NCBI GenBank assembly: GCA_900539465.1
Contig: UQCF01000001.1
Location: 254,415 to 318,414 of the forward strand
Source: an uncultured Ruminococcus sp.
GTDB lineage: Bacteria; Bacillota; Clostridia; Oscillospirales; Acutalibacteraceae
Reading direction: 5' to 3'
DNA length: 64,000 bases
The notes under the pieces are model-generated. The model worked only from the letters and a program-made list of their open reading frames with translations, ran no database searches and was not told the DNA's origin. This document shows, piece by piece, positions 16,103 through 25,485 of this stretch. Positions within the stretch are counted from its first letter, which is position 1, and every line of letters starts with the position of its first letter. The translations under genes were made by a program, and so were the position numbers.

Positions 16103-17146
16103 TTAATGGAGATTAGCTTTTTCGCGTCTGCTGCGAAGCTGACCGCAGGACGCATCTATATCCGAACCGAGACTTCTTCTGACGGTGACGTTTATCCCTC
16201 GGGAAGACAAAACGTCACAAAAAGCTTTGAGGGTCTCTTCTTTGCTGCGCTTGTATGTGCTCTCTTCGATTTCGTTTGCGGGAATCAAATTGACGTGGCA
16301 CAGCATCCCCTTTAAAAGCGAGGCAAGCTTTGCCGCACACTCAGGGGTATCGTTAAGACCCGATATCATGGCATATTCAAAAGATATGCGTCTTGATGTT
16401 TTTTTTGTATATTTTTTGCACGCTTCAATAAGCTCTTCCAAATGATATTTGCGGTTTATCGGCATTATCTTTGAACGGAGCTCATCCTCCGGCGCATGGA
16501 GCGACACGGAGAGAGTTATCTGAAGCTCTTTATCCATAAGCTCGTAGATTTTGGGAACTATTCCGCAGGTTGAAAGCGATATATTTCTCATGCCGAGATT
16601 AAGACCGTTTTCATCGCCGACAAGGCTTAAAAACTTCATGGCATTTTCGAAATTATCAAGCGGTTCGCCCATACCCATCATAACAACGTGCGAAACGCGG
16701 ACGTTCATATCGCGCTGAGCGGCATGTATCTGTGAGAGCATCTCGCCCGCTGTGAGATTACGGACGCAGCCGCCCTTCGTCGAGGCGCAGAACATACAGC
16801 CCATTTTGCAGCCCACCTGTGAGGATATGCACAGGGTGTAGCCGTATTTATATTTCATCAGAACGGACTCGATAAAATTGCCGTCATAAAGCTTAAAAAG
16901 GTATTTTACCGTTCCGTCTGTTTTTGACACTCGTTTAAGTTCGATTTCACAGGATCTTATCGGATAATTCTCAGAGAGAGTTTGGCGCAGAGACTTCGGA
17001 ATGTTCGTCATCTCGTCATAATCCGATACGCCCTCTTTTTGAAGCCATGAAAAGATTTGCGAAGCGCGGTACGACGGCAAATTCAAAGATTTGCACACGC
17101 TCTTTACCTCTTCAAGATTCATTGACTTTATATCGTCAGACGTCAA
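16103..17146 (-). CDS. rlmN: 23S rRNA/tRNA adenine-C2 methyltransferase
   Basis: 347 residues from a TTG start (17146) preceded by GGAGG at 8-nt spacing; it overlaps the rsmB stop by 4 bp. The radical SAM motif CKMGCMFC (Cys-X3-Cys-X2-Cys) near residue 110 binds the 4Fe-4S cluster; 'GMGEPLDN' and 'LSTCGIVPKI' are typical. A Cys near residue 335 ('DASCGQLR') is the expected methyl-carrying catalytic Cys. It methylates A2503 of 23S rRNA and A37 of some tRNAs. Confidence 0.95.
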   Translation of the reverse strand: MTSDDIKSMNLEEVKSVCKSLNLPSYRASQIFSWLQKEGVSDYDEMTNIPKSLRQTLSENYPIRSCEIELKRVSKTDGTVKYLFKLYDGNFIESVLMKYKYGYTLCISSQVGCKMGCMFCASTKGGCVRNLTAGEMLSQIHAAQRDMNVRVSHVVMMGMGEPLDNFENAMKFLSLVGDENGLNLGMRNISLSTCGIVPKIYELMDKELQITLSVSLHAPEDELRSKIMPINRKYHLEELIEACKKYTKKTSRRISFEYAMISGLNDTPECAAKLASLLKGMLCHVNLIPANEIEESTYKRSKEETLKAFCDVLSSRGINVTVRRSLGSDIDASCGQLRSRREKANLH

Positions 17147-18465
17147 GGCGTATTCCTCCTGCGAAAAGCTGAAATAAAAAATCCGTCACTGCCGTGAATA
17201 TGCGGCATCAAAGTGAGCGTATCGCCGTCTTCAGCGGCACGCTCAACCTCCGGCAAAACTCTTATCGGTTCAAAGTCTTTATGCTCACCGAGGAAGCGAT
17301 AAAAGACATCCTCATTCTCTTTTTTGTTAAGCGAACAGGTAGAATATACCAAAACTCCGCCCGGTTTTAGATATTTTGCCGATATCGTCAATATAGAATA
17401 CTGTATTTCGGGCAATTTGTCAACCTCTGCCGCGGTTTTGAAGCGTATCTCGGGCTTTCTGCGTATTACGCCGAGCCCGGCGCAGGGTGCGTCGCACAGT
17501 ATTTTATCCGCCAAAGGCAGGTCTTTGTTATAGACGCTGCCGTCATTTAAAAGTGTATGTATGCTCTTTATTCCAAGCCTTTTTGCACCGTCCTCTATCA
17601 GTGACAGACGCGATGGGTAAATATCGCAGGCGGTTATGTTGCCGCCGTCCATCATCTCTGCAACGGTGAATGTTTTGCCGCCGGGAGCGGAGCAAATATC
17701 AAGCACCGTTTCGCCGCTTTTTGCTCCCAAAGCCTTGCAGCAAAGCTGAGAGGCAGTATCCTGCACATGAAAAAGTCCGTTTTTATATTCGTCAAGGTTT
17801 TTAAGCGAGCCGGGCTTTTCGAGAATAAGCGCGTTTTCGGCAGTATTGCTTTTGCTTGCGGCTATTCCTTTTTTTGAAAGTGAAGCTAAAAGGCTGTCGC
17901 AATCCGTCTTTAAGGTGTTGACCCTTATGACCGTTTGCGGAGCACCGAGCGAAAACTCGGCGATTTTGTCTGCATTCTCTTTGCCGTAGCTGTCGCTCCA
18001 AAGCTTTAACATCCACTCCGGGCAAGAATATTTAACGCTTCTGAAAGACAAAGAATTTTCATTTTTCGGAAGTTTTAGTCCTGCCGCCGCAACTTTTCTG
18101 AGCACCGCATTCACAAGCCCCGCGGCAAATGCCGCCGAGTTGTTTTTGGCGAGCTTTACACTCTCGTTCACCGCGGCGGAGACGGGCACCTTATCCATAA
18201 AAAGAATTTGGTACACGCCCATTCTCAAAACAGTGAGCACCTGCGGCTTGAGCTTTTTCAGCGGCTGAGTTAAATAAAGGCTAAGCTGATAGTCGAGAGT
18301 TATTGTCCTCTCGCAAACTCCGTAAACAAGTGCGCAGACAAAAGCCCTGTCCGCACCGCTGTAAGATGAAGAGTCTAAGAAAGAATCAAGCGCAAGGTTT
18401 GAATATGCGGAGTCTTTATATATTTTATAAAGTATATCAAATGCCGACTGACGCGGTGTTTTCAT
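17143..18465 (-). CDS. rsmB: 16S rRNA cytosine-C5 methyltransferase
   Basis: 440 residues. An N-terminal NusB-like RNA-binding domain (residues about 1-140) is joined to a Rossmann methyltransferase with the SAM motif 'VLDICSAPGGKTF', 'CDAPCAGLGVIRRKPE' (the PC motif Cys) and 'VYSTCSLNKKENE' (the catalytic TCS motif Cys). It makes m5C967 in 16S rRNA. First of the rsmB-rlmN-prpC-prkC group in this operon; 10 bp after the metallopeptidase gene stop. Confidence 0.95.
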   Translation of the reverse strand: MKTPRQSAFDILYKIYKDSAYSNLALDSFLDSSSYSGADRAFVCALVYGVCERTITLDYQLSLYLTQPLKKLKPQVLTVLRMGVYQILFMDKVPVSAAVNESVKLAKNNSAAFAAGLVNAVLRKVAAAGLKLPKNENSLSFRSVKYSCPEWMLKLWSDSYGKENADKIAEFSLGAPQTVIRVNTLKTDCDSLLASLSKKGIAASKSNTAENALILEKPGSLKNLDEYKNGLFHVQDTASQLCCKALGAKSGETVLDICSAPGGKTFTVAEMMDGGNITACDIYPSRLSLIEDGAKRLGIKSIHTLLNDGSVYNKDLPLADKILCDAPCAGLGVIRRKPEIRFKTAAEVDKLPEIQYSILTISAKYLKPGGVLVYSTCSLNKKENEDVFYRFLGEHKDFEPIRVLPEVERAAEDGDTLTLMPHIHGSDGFFISAFRRRNTP

Positions 18466-18475
18466 AAATCATCCT

Positions 18476-19210
18476 CTAATTTCTTCTGCCCGAACCTGTG
18501 AAGCGAATTATATAATATAAAAGGTTTGCAACCGATGTTGCGAGTGCGGCAACATAAGTCATTGCCGCGGCGGTGAGAACTTTTCTTGCTCCCTCGCGCT
18601 CGTTTTCGTCATACAATACAGAATCCGACTCGATAACCGCCATGGCTCTTCTGCTGGCATTGAACTCAACAGGCAAAGTAACGAGCTGAAAAACGGCAAC
18701 AAGCCCGTAAAGCGCAAGACCGACATACACCATAATTTCGCCTATTGCGCTCATGTTTGAGAGAGCCGCCAAAGCCATGCCTATAACGGCTATCAAAATG
18801 CCGTAGCGTGAGCCGAAGTTGCAAAACGGAATTATCGCGGTGCGCACTTTGTTTGGCACATAGCCCTCTGCGTGCTGTGCGGCATGACCCGCCTCGTGGC
18901 AGGCTATGCCTACCGCCGCAACCGAGCGTCCGCTGTACACGCCGTCCGAAAGTCTTATAACTTTTTCGTTGGGCGAATAATGGTCGGTGAGCTTTCCTGA
19001 GACATGCTCTATTCTGACGTCGGTTATTCCGTAATGGCTGAGCACCGCCTGTGCCGCCGCCGCGCCCGTGAGTCCCCTTGCGTTGGGAACAGACGAATAT
19101 TTCTTATATGCCGATTTGACTTTCATCTGAGCAACAAGCCCCAAAATAAACACCGGCAGCATAAAAAGGATATATGAAAAATATCCGTAACCGTAAAAAC
19201 CGAATGGCAT
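18476..19210 (-). CDS. neutral zinc metallopeptidase, YugP family
   Basis: 244 residues. An N-terminal helix (YFSYILFMLPVFILGLV) is followed by a cytoplasmic or external domain with the zinc motif HEAGHAAQH (His-Glu-X2-His) around residue 106, and then two or three hydrophobic helices. Length and 'VAAVGIACHEAGHA' match the YugP-type membrane metallopeptidases commonly encoded next to fmt and rsmB in Firmicutes. Substrate unknown. It sits between fmt and rsmB in one direction with 14 and 10 bp gaps. Confidence 0.9.
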   Translation of the reverse strand: MPFGFYGYGYFSYILFMLPVFILGLVAQMKVKSAYKKYSSVPNARGLTGAAAAQAVLSHYGITDVRIEHVSGKLTDHYSPNEKVIRLSDGVYSGRSVAAVGIACHEAGHAAQHAEGYVPNKVRTAIIPFCNFGSRYGILIAVIGMALAALSNMSAIGEIMVYVGLALYGLVAVFQLVTLPVEFNASRRAMAVIESDSVLYDENEREGARKVLTAAAMTYVAALATSVANLLYYIIRFTGSGRRN

Positions 19211-19224
19211 AATAATTACCTCTT

Positions 19225-20151
19225 TTACTTTAAGATAACGCCCTTTTCAATTGGATTGCCCCTCATATAATCTGCGGCATTCATTGCCTTTTTGCCCTGC
19301 GGCTGAAGAGTGACAATCTCCACCGCTTCGCCGTCGCCGCAGCAGACAACAAGCCTTTTAGAGTTTTCTATAACCTCGCCCGCTTTGCCTTTTGCCTTGC
19401 CGCAAAGAAGAGTTTTATGGGCTTTAATAACTTTGCCGTCAAGCTCAAAGGTTGCAAGCGGCCAAGGAGAAAGACCTCTTACTTTATTATGAACCTCGCG
19501 GGCAGATAAATTCCAATCTATGGGGCAAAGTTCTTTTGAAAGCATCGGAGCATAATTTGAAAGCGAATCGTCCTGCTTTTTTCTCTGTATTGTTCCGTCC
19601 TCTATTTTGCGAATTGTCTCGCTCATAACGTCCGCACCGAGCAGCGAGAGCTTATCGTGAAGATCGCCTGCGGTGTCGTTTTCGCCAATCTCTGTTTTGG
19701 CAGAGATAAGCATATCGCCGGTGTCAAGCCCCGCGTCCATTTGCATTGACGTTACGCCGCTTTCTTTTTCGCCGCCAAGCACAGCCCACTGTATCGGAGC
19801 CGCTCCGCGGTATTTCGGCAAAAGCGAGGCGTGGATATTCACACAGCCGTATTTCGGAATATCCAGTATATTCTGCGGAAGTATCTGACCGTAGGCAACA
19901 ACAATCATAAGGTCAGGTGCGATTTCTTTTATAATATCGCAAGCGTCGCTTTTGCGAAGCCTTTCGGGCTGATAGACGGGAATTGAATATTTGAGCGCAG
20001 TCTCTTTCACGGGCGGATATGCCATGTGATGACCTCTGCCCTTGGGTCTGTCCGGCTGAGTGAATACGGCTTTGACAGTGTGACCGTCTGCAACAAGCCT
20101 TTCAAGGCACGGAACGGAAAACTCCGGCGTACCCATAAATACTATATTCAT
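19225..20151 (-). CDS. fmt: methionyl-tRNA formyltransferase
   Basis: 308 residues. The N-terminal Rossmann domain starts 'IVFMGTPEFSVPCLERL'; the formyl-THF and catalytic motif 'VNIHASLLPKYRGAAPIQWAV' (Asn, His) and 'TGDML' are present, followed by the C-terminal OB-like tRNA-binding domain from about residue 205. It formylates initiator Met-tRNA. Three bp after def, its functional partner that removes the formyl group. Confidence 0.96.
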   Translation of the reverse strand: MNIVFMGTPEFSVPCLERLVADGHTVKAVFTQPDRPKGRGHHMAYPPVKETALKYSIPVYQPERLRKSDACDIIKEIAPDLMIVVAYGQILPQNILDIPKYGCVNIHASLLPKYRGAAPIQWAVLGGEKESGVTSMQMDAGLDTGDMLISAKTEIGENDTAGDLHDKLSLLGADVMSETIRKIEDGTIQRKKQDDSLSNYAPMLSKELCPIDWNLSAREVHNKVRGLSPWPLATFELDGKVIKAHKTLLCGKAKGKAGEVIENSKRLVVCCGDGEAVEIVTLQPQGKKAMNAADYMRGNPIEKGVILK

Positions 20152-20154
20152 AAG

Positions 20155-20616
20155 TTAATCCTCTTCATCATACATTTCGAGGGCATTGTCGATATAAAGA
20201 ACACCGTCAAGGTGATCAAGCTCATGGCAAAAGCAACGAGCCTTTAAGCCCTCGCCTTTATACACTACCCATTTGCCCTCTCTGTTTTGAGCCTTGACCT
20301 TGACCCACTCGGGTCTTTCGGTAACACCGTATCTGCCGGGAATTGAAAGGCAGCCCTCTACCTCCTCCTGCTTTTCGTCGCTTCTCTCGGTAATCTCGGG
20401 GTTTACAAGCTCCATAAGCCCGTCACCGACATCAATAACAACAACTCTTCTGAGTATGCCGACCTGAACAGCGGCAAGCCCTGCGCCGTTTGCGCTGTAG
20501 AGAGTATCTTTCATATCATCAAGAAGATCCCAAAGGCGTTTGTCAAATTTTTCGACCTTGCGGCTGGTCTTTCTGAGAACCGGATCTTCAAGTGTAACAA
20601 TTTTTCTTAAAGCCAT
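20155..20616 (-). CDS. def: peptide deformylase
   Basis: 153 residues. All three deformylase motifs are present: 'GAGLAAVQVG', 'EGCLSIPG' and 'CHELDHLDG', giving the Cys and two His metal ligands and the catalytic Glu. It removes the N-formyl group of new proteins. It lies between priA (30 bp) and fmt (3 bp). The N-terminus is the short type-I form. Confidence 0.96.
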   Translation of the reverse strand: MALRKIVTLEDPVLRKTSRKVEKFDKRLWDLLDDMKDTLYSANGAGLAAVQVGILRRVVVIDVGDGLMELVNPEITERSDEKQEEVEGCLSIPGRYGVTERPEWVKVKAQNREGKWVVYKGEGLKARCFCHELDHLDGVLYIDNALEMYDEED

Positions 20617-20646
20617 ATTATATCACCTTATCATTTTTGCAGTGCG

Positions 20647-23088
20647 CTATATAAGCGTCTGCGGATTTATATCTACATAAACACTTACGCCGCCGAAGCG
20701 CGAGAGCTTGCCGAATGACGAGAGCACCGAGCCGAGGTCTGAGCGAAACTGTTTATTGTTTTTGCATTTTAAAATAAGTCTGTATCTGTATTTATTGCTG
20801 ATTTTAACCACCCTTGCCGGCATGGGGCCGAGCGCGATAACGCTTTTGGAGGATAAAATCGGCTTTGTCATATCAAAGAACACGTCTGCCGCCGCTTTGA
20901 CCTTCGTTTCGTCTTCACCGACAAAGCCTATGAGGCATATATCGCAAAACGGAGGGTAAATAAGCAACTTTCTTATCTGTATTTCTTCGCCGTAAAATTT
21001 ATCGTAATCCTGCTCTGCGGCAAGGCGGATAACTTCATTTTCGGGGTTTATTGTTTGAATAACGGCAGTGCCCGAATACTTGCCCCTGCCGGATCTGCCG
21101 ACAACCTGGGTTATAAGGTCAAAGGTTCTCTCCTGACTTCTGAAATCGTCGCTGAAAAGCTGACTGTCGGCAGAAATTACGCCGACAAGCGTTACATTCT
21201 CAAAATCAAGCCCTTTTGCGACCATTTGAGTGCCGAGCATAATATCATACTCGCCCCTTGCGAACGCGCCGAGCTTTTCTTCATGTGAAAAACGGGACAT
21301 GGTTGTGTCCGCGTCCATTCTGAGCACCCTTGCCTCGGGTAAAAATTCCGAGAGCTCGTCCTCTATCTTTTGAGTGCCGAAGCCGCCGTAGCGCATATCG
21401 TTGCTGCCGCACTCGGGGCATTTTGTTGTAAACGGAATCGAATAGCCGCAGTAATGGCACATAAGCCTGTTATTTGCGCGGTGATAAGTCATAGATATGC
21501 TGCAAGACGGACATTTTATGACGTGACCGCAGCTTTTGCATGAGGCAAAGGTATTAAAGCCCCTACGGTTCATAAGAAGTATTGATTGCTTTTTGTTTTC
21601 AAAATTTTCTCTCAAAGCCGAGACAAGCTCTCGGCTGAGTCCGCTGCCGTCCAGCGGGTCAAGCAGCATATCAACTATTTTGACCGTCGGCAGCTGCGCC
21701 TGCGCGTAGCGTTTGGTCAGTGTGCAAAGCTTATATCTGCCGCTTTTTGCGGCGGCATAGGTCTCTATGCTCGGTGTGGCAGAAGCCAAAAGAAGCACCG
21801 ATTTGTTTGCAGCGCATCTGAAACGGGCAACATCTTTTGTATCATATCGAGGAGCTTGCTCCGATTTATAGGTGTGCTCCTGCTCCTCGTCAATAATTAT
21901 CATGCCGATGTTTTGAAGCGGAGCGAAAACCGCGCTCCTTGTGCCGATAACTATTTTTGCTTCGCCGTTTTTTACTCTTTTCCATTCGTCCGCTCTTTGC
22001 CCGACAGAAAGCGCGCTGTGGAAAACAGCCGTCTTTGAGCCGTAGCGTTTATGAAAAAGATTAAGCGTTTGAGGGGTAAGCGAAATCTCCGGCACCATGA
22101 CAATGACGTTTTTGCCCATAGACAGAACTTTATCTATAAGGCTTAAATAAACGCTCGTTTTGCCGCTGCCCGTGACGCCGTAAAGGAGCGACACTCCCCC
22201 CTCGCCTTTAAGATAAAGCGAGAGTATATCGTCATATGCCTTTTGCTGTTCTTCGCTAAGGCAAATAGTCTCTGCCCGAGGGGGCTCGTCTTTTAATTCA
22301 TAGGGATTTCTGAGAACCTCGCTGTCATAAACTCTGACAAATTCTTTTCTTTGCAGTGCGGTCACAACAGCGGGAGTATAACCCGTAAAATAACAAATTT
22401 CTTTGATTGAAGCCGTGCCGACGTCCTCTAAAAGCGATAGAACTCCACTTTGCTTTGCAGAGAGCTTAACCGCGCCCTGCAAGGCTTCTTCTCCTCTCTC
22501 GGTGAGAGTTACGGAGCGTATTGTTTTATCGCCGAAGCGGCGAACGGCATCGTCATTTGTTAAAAGCCAGCCTTTTTTTGCCATTGCGGGCAAAATGCCG
22601 CAGTCGTGCTTATATCCGAATTTTGAAAGCAGCTTTGCGCCCTCTTTATATCCGTTTGCTTTTGACAAAAAGTCGTATATCTCCTTTTCGTCCGCGGTCA
22701 TTTCTTCTGTGTCAATATTCGGCGCGGCGGAATATGTCACAACGGTTTTGTGAGTTATCCCTGCCGGCAATACCGCCTTAAACGCGTCAAAAACGGTGCA
22801 AAAAGTCCTTTGTTTGAGCCAAAGGATGAGACTTAGCATCTCACTGTCTACAAGCGGTGTTTCATCTATAAGCTTTGAGACTTTTTTGAGTCCCTTGGTT
22901 TCTTCCGCCTGATATTTCTCGATAATTATACCCTGCCTGCCTCTGTTGCCGCTGCCGAAAGGCACCATAACGCGGCAGCCCGGCACAGCGCTGTCTTTTA
23001 AGCTTTCGGGCAAAAGATAGCTGTATGCCAGGTCAAAATGATATGCTGTGTTTTCTACCGCCACTTTAACGGCAAGGCTGCAAGGCAT
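20647..23088 (-). CDS. priA: primosomal helicase PriA
   Basis: 813 residues from ATG 23088 with AGGGAC upstream. Order: N-terminal 3'-DNA-binding domain (residues 1-105), winged helix, helicase domain with Walker A 'GVTGSGKTSVY' near residue 305 and 'IIDEEQEHTYK', a zinc-binding insert with four Cys pairs (CKSC, CPSC, CHYC, CPEC) near residues 515-555, and the second helicase lobe with 'QVVGRSGRG'. PriA reloads the replisome at stalled forks. It is downstream of rpoZ by 16 bp. Confidence 0.95.
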   Translation of the reverse strand: MPCSLAVKVAVENTAYHFDLAYSYLLPESLKDSAVPGCRVMVPFGSGNRGRQGIIIEKYQAEETKGLKKVSKLIDETPLVDSEMLSLILWLKQRTFCTVFDAFKAVLPAGITHKTVVTYSAAPNIDTEEMTADEKEIYDFLSKANGYKEGAKLLSKFGYKHDCGILPAMAKKGWLLTNDDAVRRFGDKTIRSVTLTERGEEALQGAVKLSAKQSGVLSLLEDVGTASIKEICYFTGYTPAVVTALQRKEFVRVYDSEVLRNPYELKDEPPRAETICLSEEQQKAYDDILSLYLKGEGGVSLLYGVTGSGKTSVYLSLIDKVLSMGKNVIVMVPEISLTPQTLNLFHKRYGSKTAVFHSALSVGQRADEWKRVKNGEAKIVIGTRSAVFAPLQNIGMIIIDEEQEHTYKSEQAPRYDTKDVARFRCAANKSVLLLASATPSIETYAAAKSGRYKLCTLTKRYAQAQLPTVKIVDMLLDPLDGSGLSRELVSALRENFENKKQSILLMNRRGFNTFASCKSCGHVIKCPSCSISMTYHRANNRLMCHYCGYSIPFTTKCPECGSNDMRYGGFGTQKIEDELSEFLPEARVLRMDADTTMSRFSHEEKLGAFARGEYDIMLGTQMVAKGLDFENVTLVGVISADSQLFSDDFRSQERTFDLITQVVGRSGRGKYSGTAVIQTINPENEVIRLAAEQDYDKFYGEEIQIRKLLIYPPFCDICLIGFVGEDETKVKAAADVFFDMTKPILSSKSVIALGPMPARVVKISNKYRYRLILKCKNNKQFRSDLGSVLSSFGKLSRFGGVSVYVDINPQTLI

Positions 23089-23104
23089 AAAGTCCCTCCG
23101 AAAA

Positions 23105-23338
23105 TCAGATATATCTTATCTCTTCGGGCTCGATTATTTCGTATTCGCCCTTGAGAATTTCGTCAAGAGCAATGCTTACGGGCTTTTCGGTGAGGATAAT
23201 CTTCTCTTCCTCCGCCTCATTTGCGATTTCTCTTGCTCTTTTTGCTGTTGCTCTTACAAGAGAGTAACGGCTCATGTGGTTTGAAAGAATCTTTTTAAGA
23301 CTCGGGTTGAATTTAAGGTCTCTGTCTTGTGTGAACAT
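23105..23338 (-). CDS. rpoZ: RNA polymerase omega subunit
   Basis: 77 residues. 'SRYSLVRATAKRAREIANEAEEE' is the conserved omega core that wraps the beta-prime C-terminus to aid assembly. Position directly after gmk (31 bp) and before priA is the common Firmicutes order remA-gmk-rpoZ-priA. Length is normal for this group. Confidence 0.93.
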   Translation of the reverse strand: MFTQDRDLKFNPSLKKILSNHMSRYSLVRATAKRAREIANEAEEEKIILTEKPVSIALDEILKGEYEIIEPEEIRYI

Positions 23339-23369
23339 AATATATATCTCCTTTAAATATTTTATATAA

Positions 23370-23942
23370 TCACTGTTTGAGCTGGAGCGATCTTACAATG
23401 GAGTAAAGGTCGTTCACCGCGTCATCCAGATCATCATTTACTATTCTGTATTCATAATTTACGCTGTATTCAAGCTCTTTTTTAGCTATGCTGAGCCTGC
23501 GGATAACGTCCTCGTCTGTTTCGCTTCCTCTGCCGCGCAGACGTTTCTCAAGCACTTCGAGGCTCGGAGGAAGGACAAAAACTCCGACAGCGTCGGGATA
23601 AAGAGCCTTTATCTGACGCGCGCCCTGAACTTCGATTTTAAGAATAACGGTGTCTCCGTTTTTTAAGTGCTCGTCAACGGGAGCTTTGGGCGTGCCGTAA
23701 TAATTAAGCCCGTATTTTGCGTATTCGAGCATCGCGCCGTCTTTTATAAGGCGCTCAAACTCTTCACGCGTTATGAAGTGATAATCAACGCCGTCTTTCT
23801 CGTTTTCTCTCGGCTGTCTCGTGGTGTATGATACGGACTTCCACACGCCCTTCATTTTTTTAGCCGCAAAACATTCAAGAACCGTGTCCTTGCCTGTTCC
23901 CGCAGGGCCGGAGAATACCATAAGAGTTCCTTTTTCAGACAT
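23370..23942 (-). CDS. gmk: guanylate kinase
   Basis: 190 residues. The P-loop is GPAGTGKDT (the usual form is GPSGxGKxT; Ala for Ser is a tolerated change). GMP-binding residues lie in 'SYTTRQPRENEKDGVDYHFI', and the lid 'RLRGRGSETDEDVIRRL' is complete. It converts GMP to GDP with ATP. Its start overlaps the remA stop by 8 bp. Confidence 0.96.
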   Translation of the reverse strand: MSEKGTLMVFSGPAGTGKDTVLECFAAKKMKGVWKSVSYTTRQPRENEKDGVDYHFITREEFERLIKDGAMLEYAKYGLNYYGTPKAPVDEHLKNGDTVILKIEVQGARQIKALYPDAVGVFVLPPSLEVLEKRLRGRGSETDEDVIRRLSIAKKELEYSVNYEYRIVNDDLDDAVNDLYSIVRSLQLKQ

Positions 23943-24195
23943 TGTCGGTCTCCTCCTCTATTATTTCGCCGACGCGGTTTGCAAGCGTTTCGGTCTGTAA
24001 ATAAGAAAGTATGACCTGATCGCAGTCTGTGATAACAACGGCTCTTGTCTTTCTGCCGTGGGTGGCGTCGATAAGCTTGCCTTTATCTCTGTAATCCTGA
24101 ATCAGTCTTTTGATCGGCGCAGAGTCGGGGTTGACTATCGCCGTCATTCTCTCAGCATTGAACATGCTGCCAAAGCCAATATTAACAAGTTTCAT
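23935..24195 (-). CDS. remA: RemA-type regulator (DUF370)
   Basis: 86 residues. 'VNIGFGSMFNAERMTAIVNPDSAPIKRLI' and 'DATHGRKTRAVVI' match RemA/YlzA, a DNA-binding oligomer that activates matrix and osmoprotection genes in Bacillus. The yicC-remA-gmk-rpoZ order is a hallmark of Firmicutes. The role in this organism is inferred from the family. Confidence 0.93.
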   Translation of the reverse strand: MKLVNIGFGSMFNAERMTAIVNPDSAPIKRLIQDYRDKGKLIDATHGRKTRAVVITDCDQVILSYLQTETLANRVGEIIEEETDNV

Positions 24196-24217
24196 AAACC
24201 CTCCGCAATAAATAAAA

Positions 24218-25096
24218 CTACTCTATATTCTGAACCTGTTCGCGTATTTTTTCAACCTCTGATTTAATATCAAGTACGCGGCCGGCTATTTCAACGTCCT
24301 GCGCCTTGGAGCCTATTGTGTTTGCCTCGCGGTTAATCTCCTGAACAAGGAAGTCGATTTTTCTGCCGATTGCCTCATCGCTTTCAAGGAAAGTGAGAAG
24401 CTGGTCTATATGACTGCGAAGACGAACCGTCTCTTCGGCAACGGCAATTTTGTCGGCATATATCGCCGCCTCGTTTAAAAGGCGCTGTTCCTCCACCGAC
24501 GCGTCGCCGAGAAGCTCTTTCATTCTCTCGCGCAGCTTGTCGTTATATTCTTTGACGGTCTGAGGTGAACGTTCCTCAATAAAAGCAACGTTTTCTATTA
24601 TGTAATGCGCCCTTGATGAAATGTCTTCTTTCATCTTTTGACCCTCGACCTTACGCATTTCAATAAAGCTGTCAACAGCCTCCTCGGCCGCAGCGCGCAC
24701 GGCGTTCCAGATTTTATCCTCGTCCGCCTCGGCTTTTCTGACTGTCAAAACATCCGGGAATCTTGCGATAAGAGCGGCATTTACGCCGTTTTCTATGCCG
24801 TACTTTTCGGCGATTTCGCTCAAAGCCTTTACATATCCGCTTGCGAGCGAATGGTTGATTTCGACCTCTACCGAATCGTCCTCAAGATTTTCTATCTGAA
24901 CAAAGCACTCAATCTTGCCCCTTGACACTCTTGACTGAACGTATTTTTTTAACTTTTCGTCAAGAAAGCCGTATGTGCGCGGACATCTTGAAGAAAACTC
25001 AAAATATCTGTGATTGACGCTTTTTATTTCAACGGTTACGTTCATGTGCTCAAAGTTTTTGCACGCTCTGCCGTAACCGGTCATGCTCTTTATCAT
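24218..25096 (-). CDS. yicC: YicC-family endoribonuclease
   Basis: 292 residues from ATG 25096, since AAAGGA lies at correct spacing and 'MIKSMTGYGRA' is the family N-terminus; a TTG six codons upstream is not needed. The N-terminal YicC domain and C-terminal DUF1732 part ('FLVQEINREANTIGSKAQD') are both present. E. coli YicC has been reported as an RNase acting on the sRNA RyhB; its role in Firmicutes is less clear. First gene of yicC-remA-gmk-rpoZ-priA. Confidence 0.92.
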   Translation of the reverse strand: MIKSMTGYGRACKNFEHMNVTVEIKSVNHRYFEFSSRCPRTYGFLDEKLKKYVQSRVSRGKIECFVQIENLEDDSVEVEINHSLASGYVKALSEIAEKYGIENGVNAALIARFPDVLTVRKAEADEDKIWNAVRAAAEEAVDSFIEMRKVEGQKMKEDISSRAHYIIENVAFIEERSPQTVKEYNDKLRERMKELLGDASVEEQRLLNEAAIYADKIAVAEETVRLRSHIDQLLTFLESDEAIGRKIDFLVQEINREANTIGSKAQDVEIAGRVLDIKSEVEKIREQVQNIE

Positions 25097-25116
25097 TGCA
25101 ATCGATCCTTTCAAAA

Positions 25117-25476
25117 TTATCCTTTGCAGCAGTGACCCTTTAAAAGCTCGGGTATTTCACCGCTCAGCTTGTCCTTCGTTTTTTCAAAGCCGAGCAAAGA
25201 AGCAACCGAACGTGCTTGCTCCGCCTCGTAATAAGCTATATATGCGTTTCTGTTGCCGGCATAATTCAGGGCGCTTCTGATAAGTCCCTCCTGCGTTTCG
25301 GGGTCCGAATCCGGCACCTCAACGCTTACAATCCGCATAGAATAGCCGTCGAGATAAAACACGACCGTTCCGCAGTTATTGCCGTTGTCGTCATACGCAA
25401 TATATCCCAAAGCGGCAGTGTCGTCTTTATATTTTTCACCGAGCAGGTCGTTTGTTTTGGGTTTAAATCTTAACAT
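25117..25476 (-). CDS. hypothetical protein, possibly a degenerate GNAT fold
   Basis: 119 residues with ATG at 25476. Alternating strands and 'GYIAYDDNGNNCGTVVFYLDGYSMRIVSVEV' followed later by 'YYEAEQARSVASLLGFEKTK' resemble the strand order and C-terminal part of GNAT acetyltransferases, but no clear acetyl-CoA loop (Q/RxxGxG/A) is seen. It ends in HCCKG. It lies between rluB and yicC in one direction with gaps of 9 and 20 bp, suggesting co-transcription. Function unknown. Confidence 0.7.
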   Translation of the reverse strand: MLRFKPKTNDLLGEKYKDDTAALGYIAYDDNGNNCGTVVFYLDGYSMRIVSVEVPDSDPETQEGLIRSALNYAGNRNAYIAYYEAEQARSVASLLGFEKTKDKLSGEIPELLKGHCCKG

Positions 25477-25485
25477 ATTTTCGCC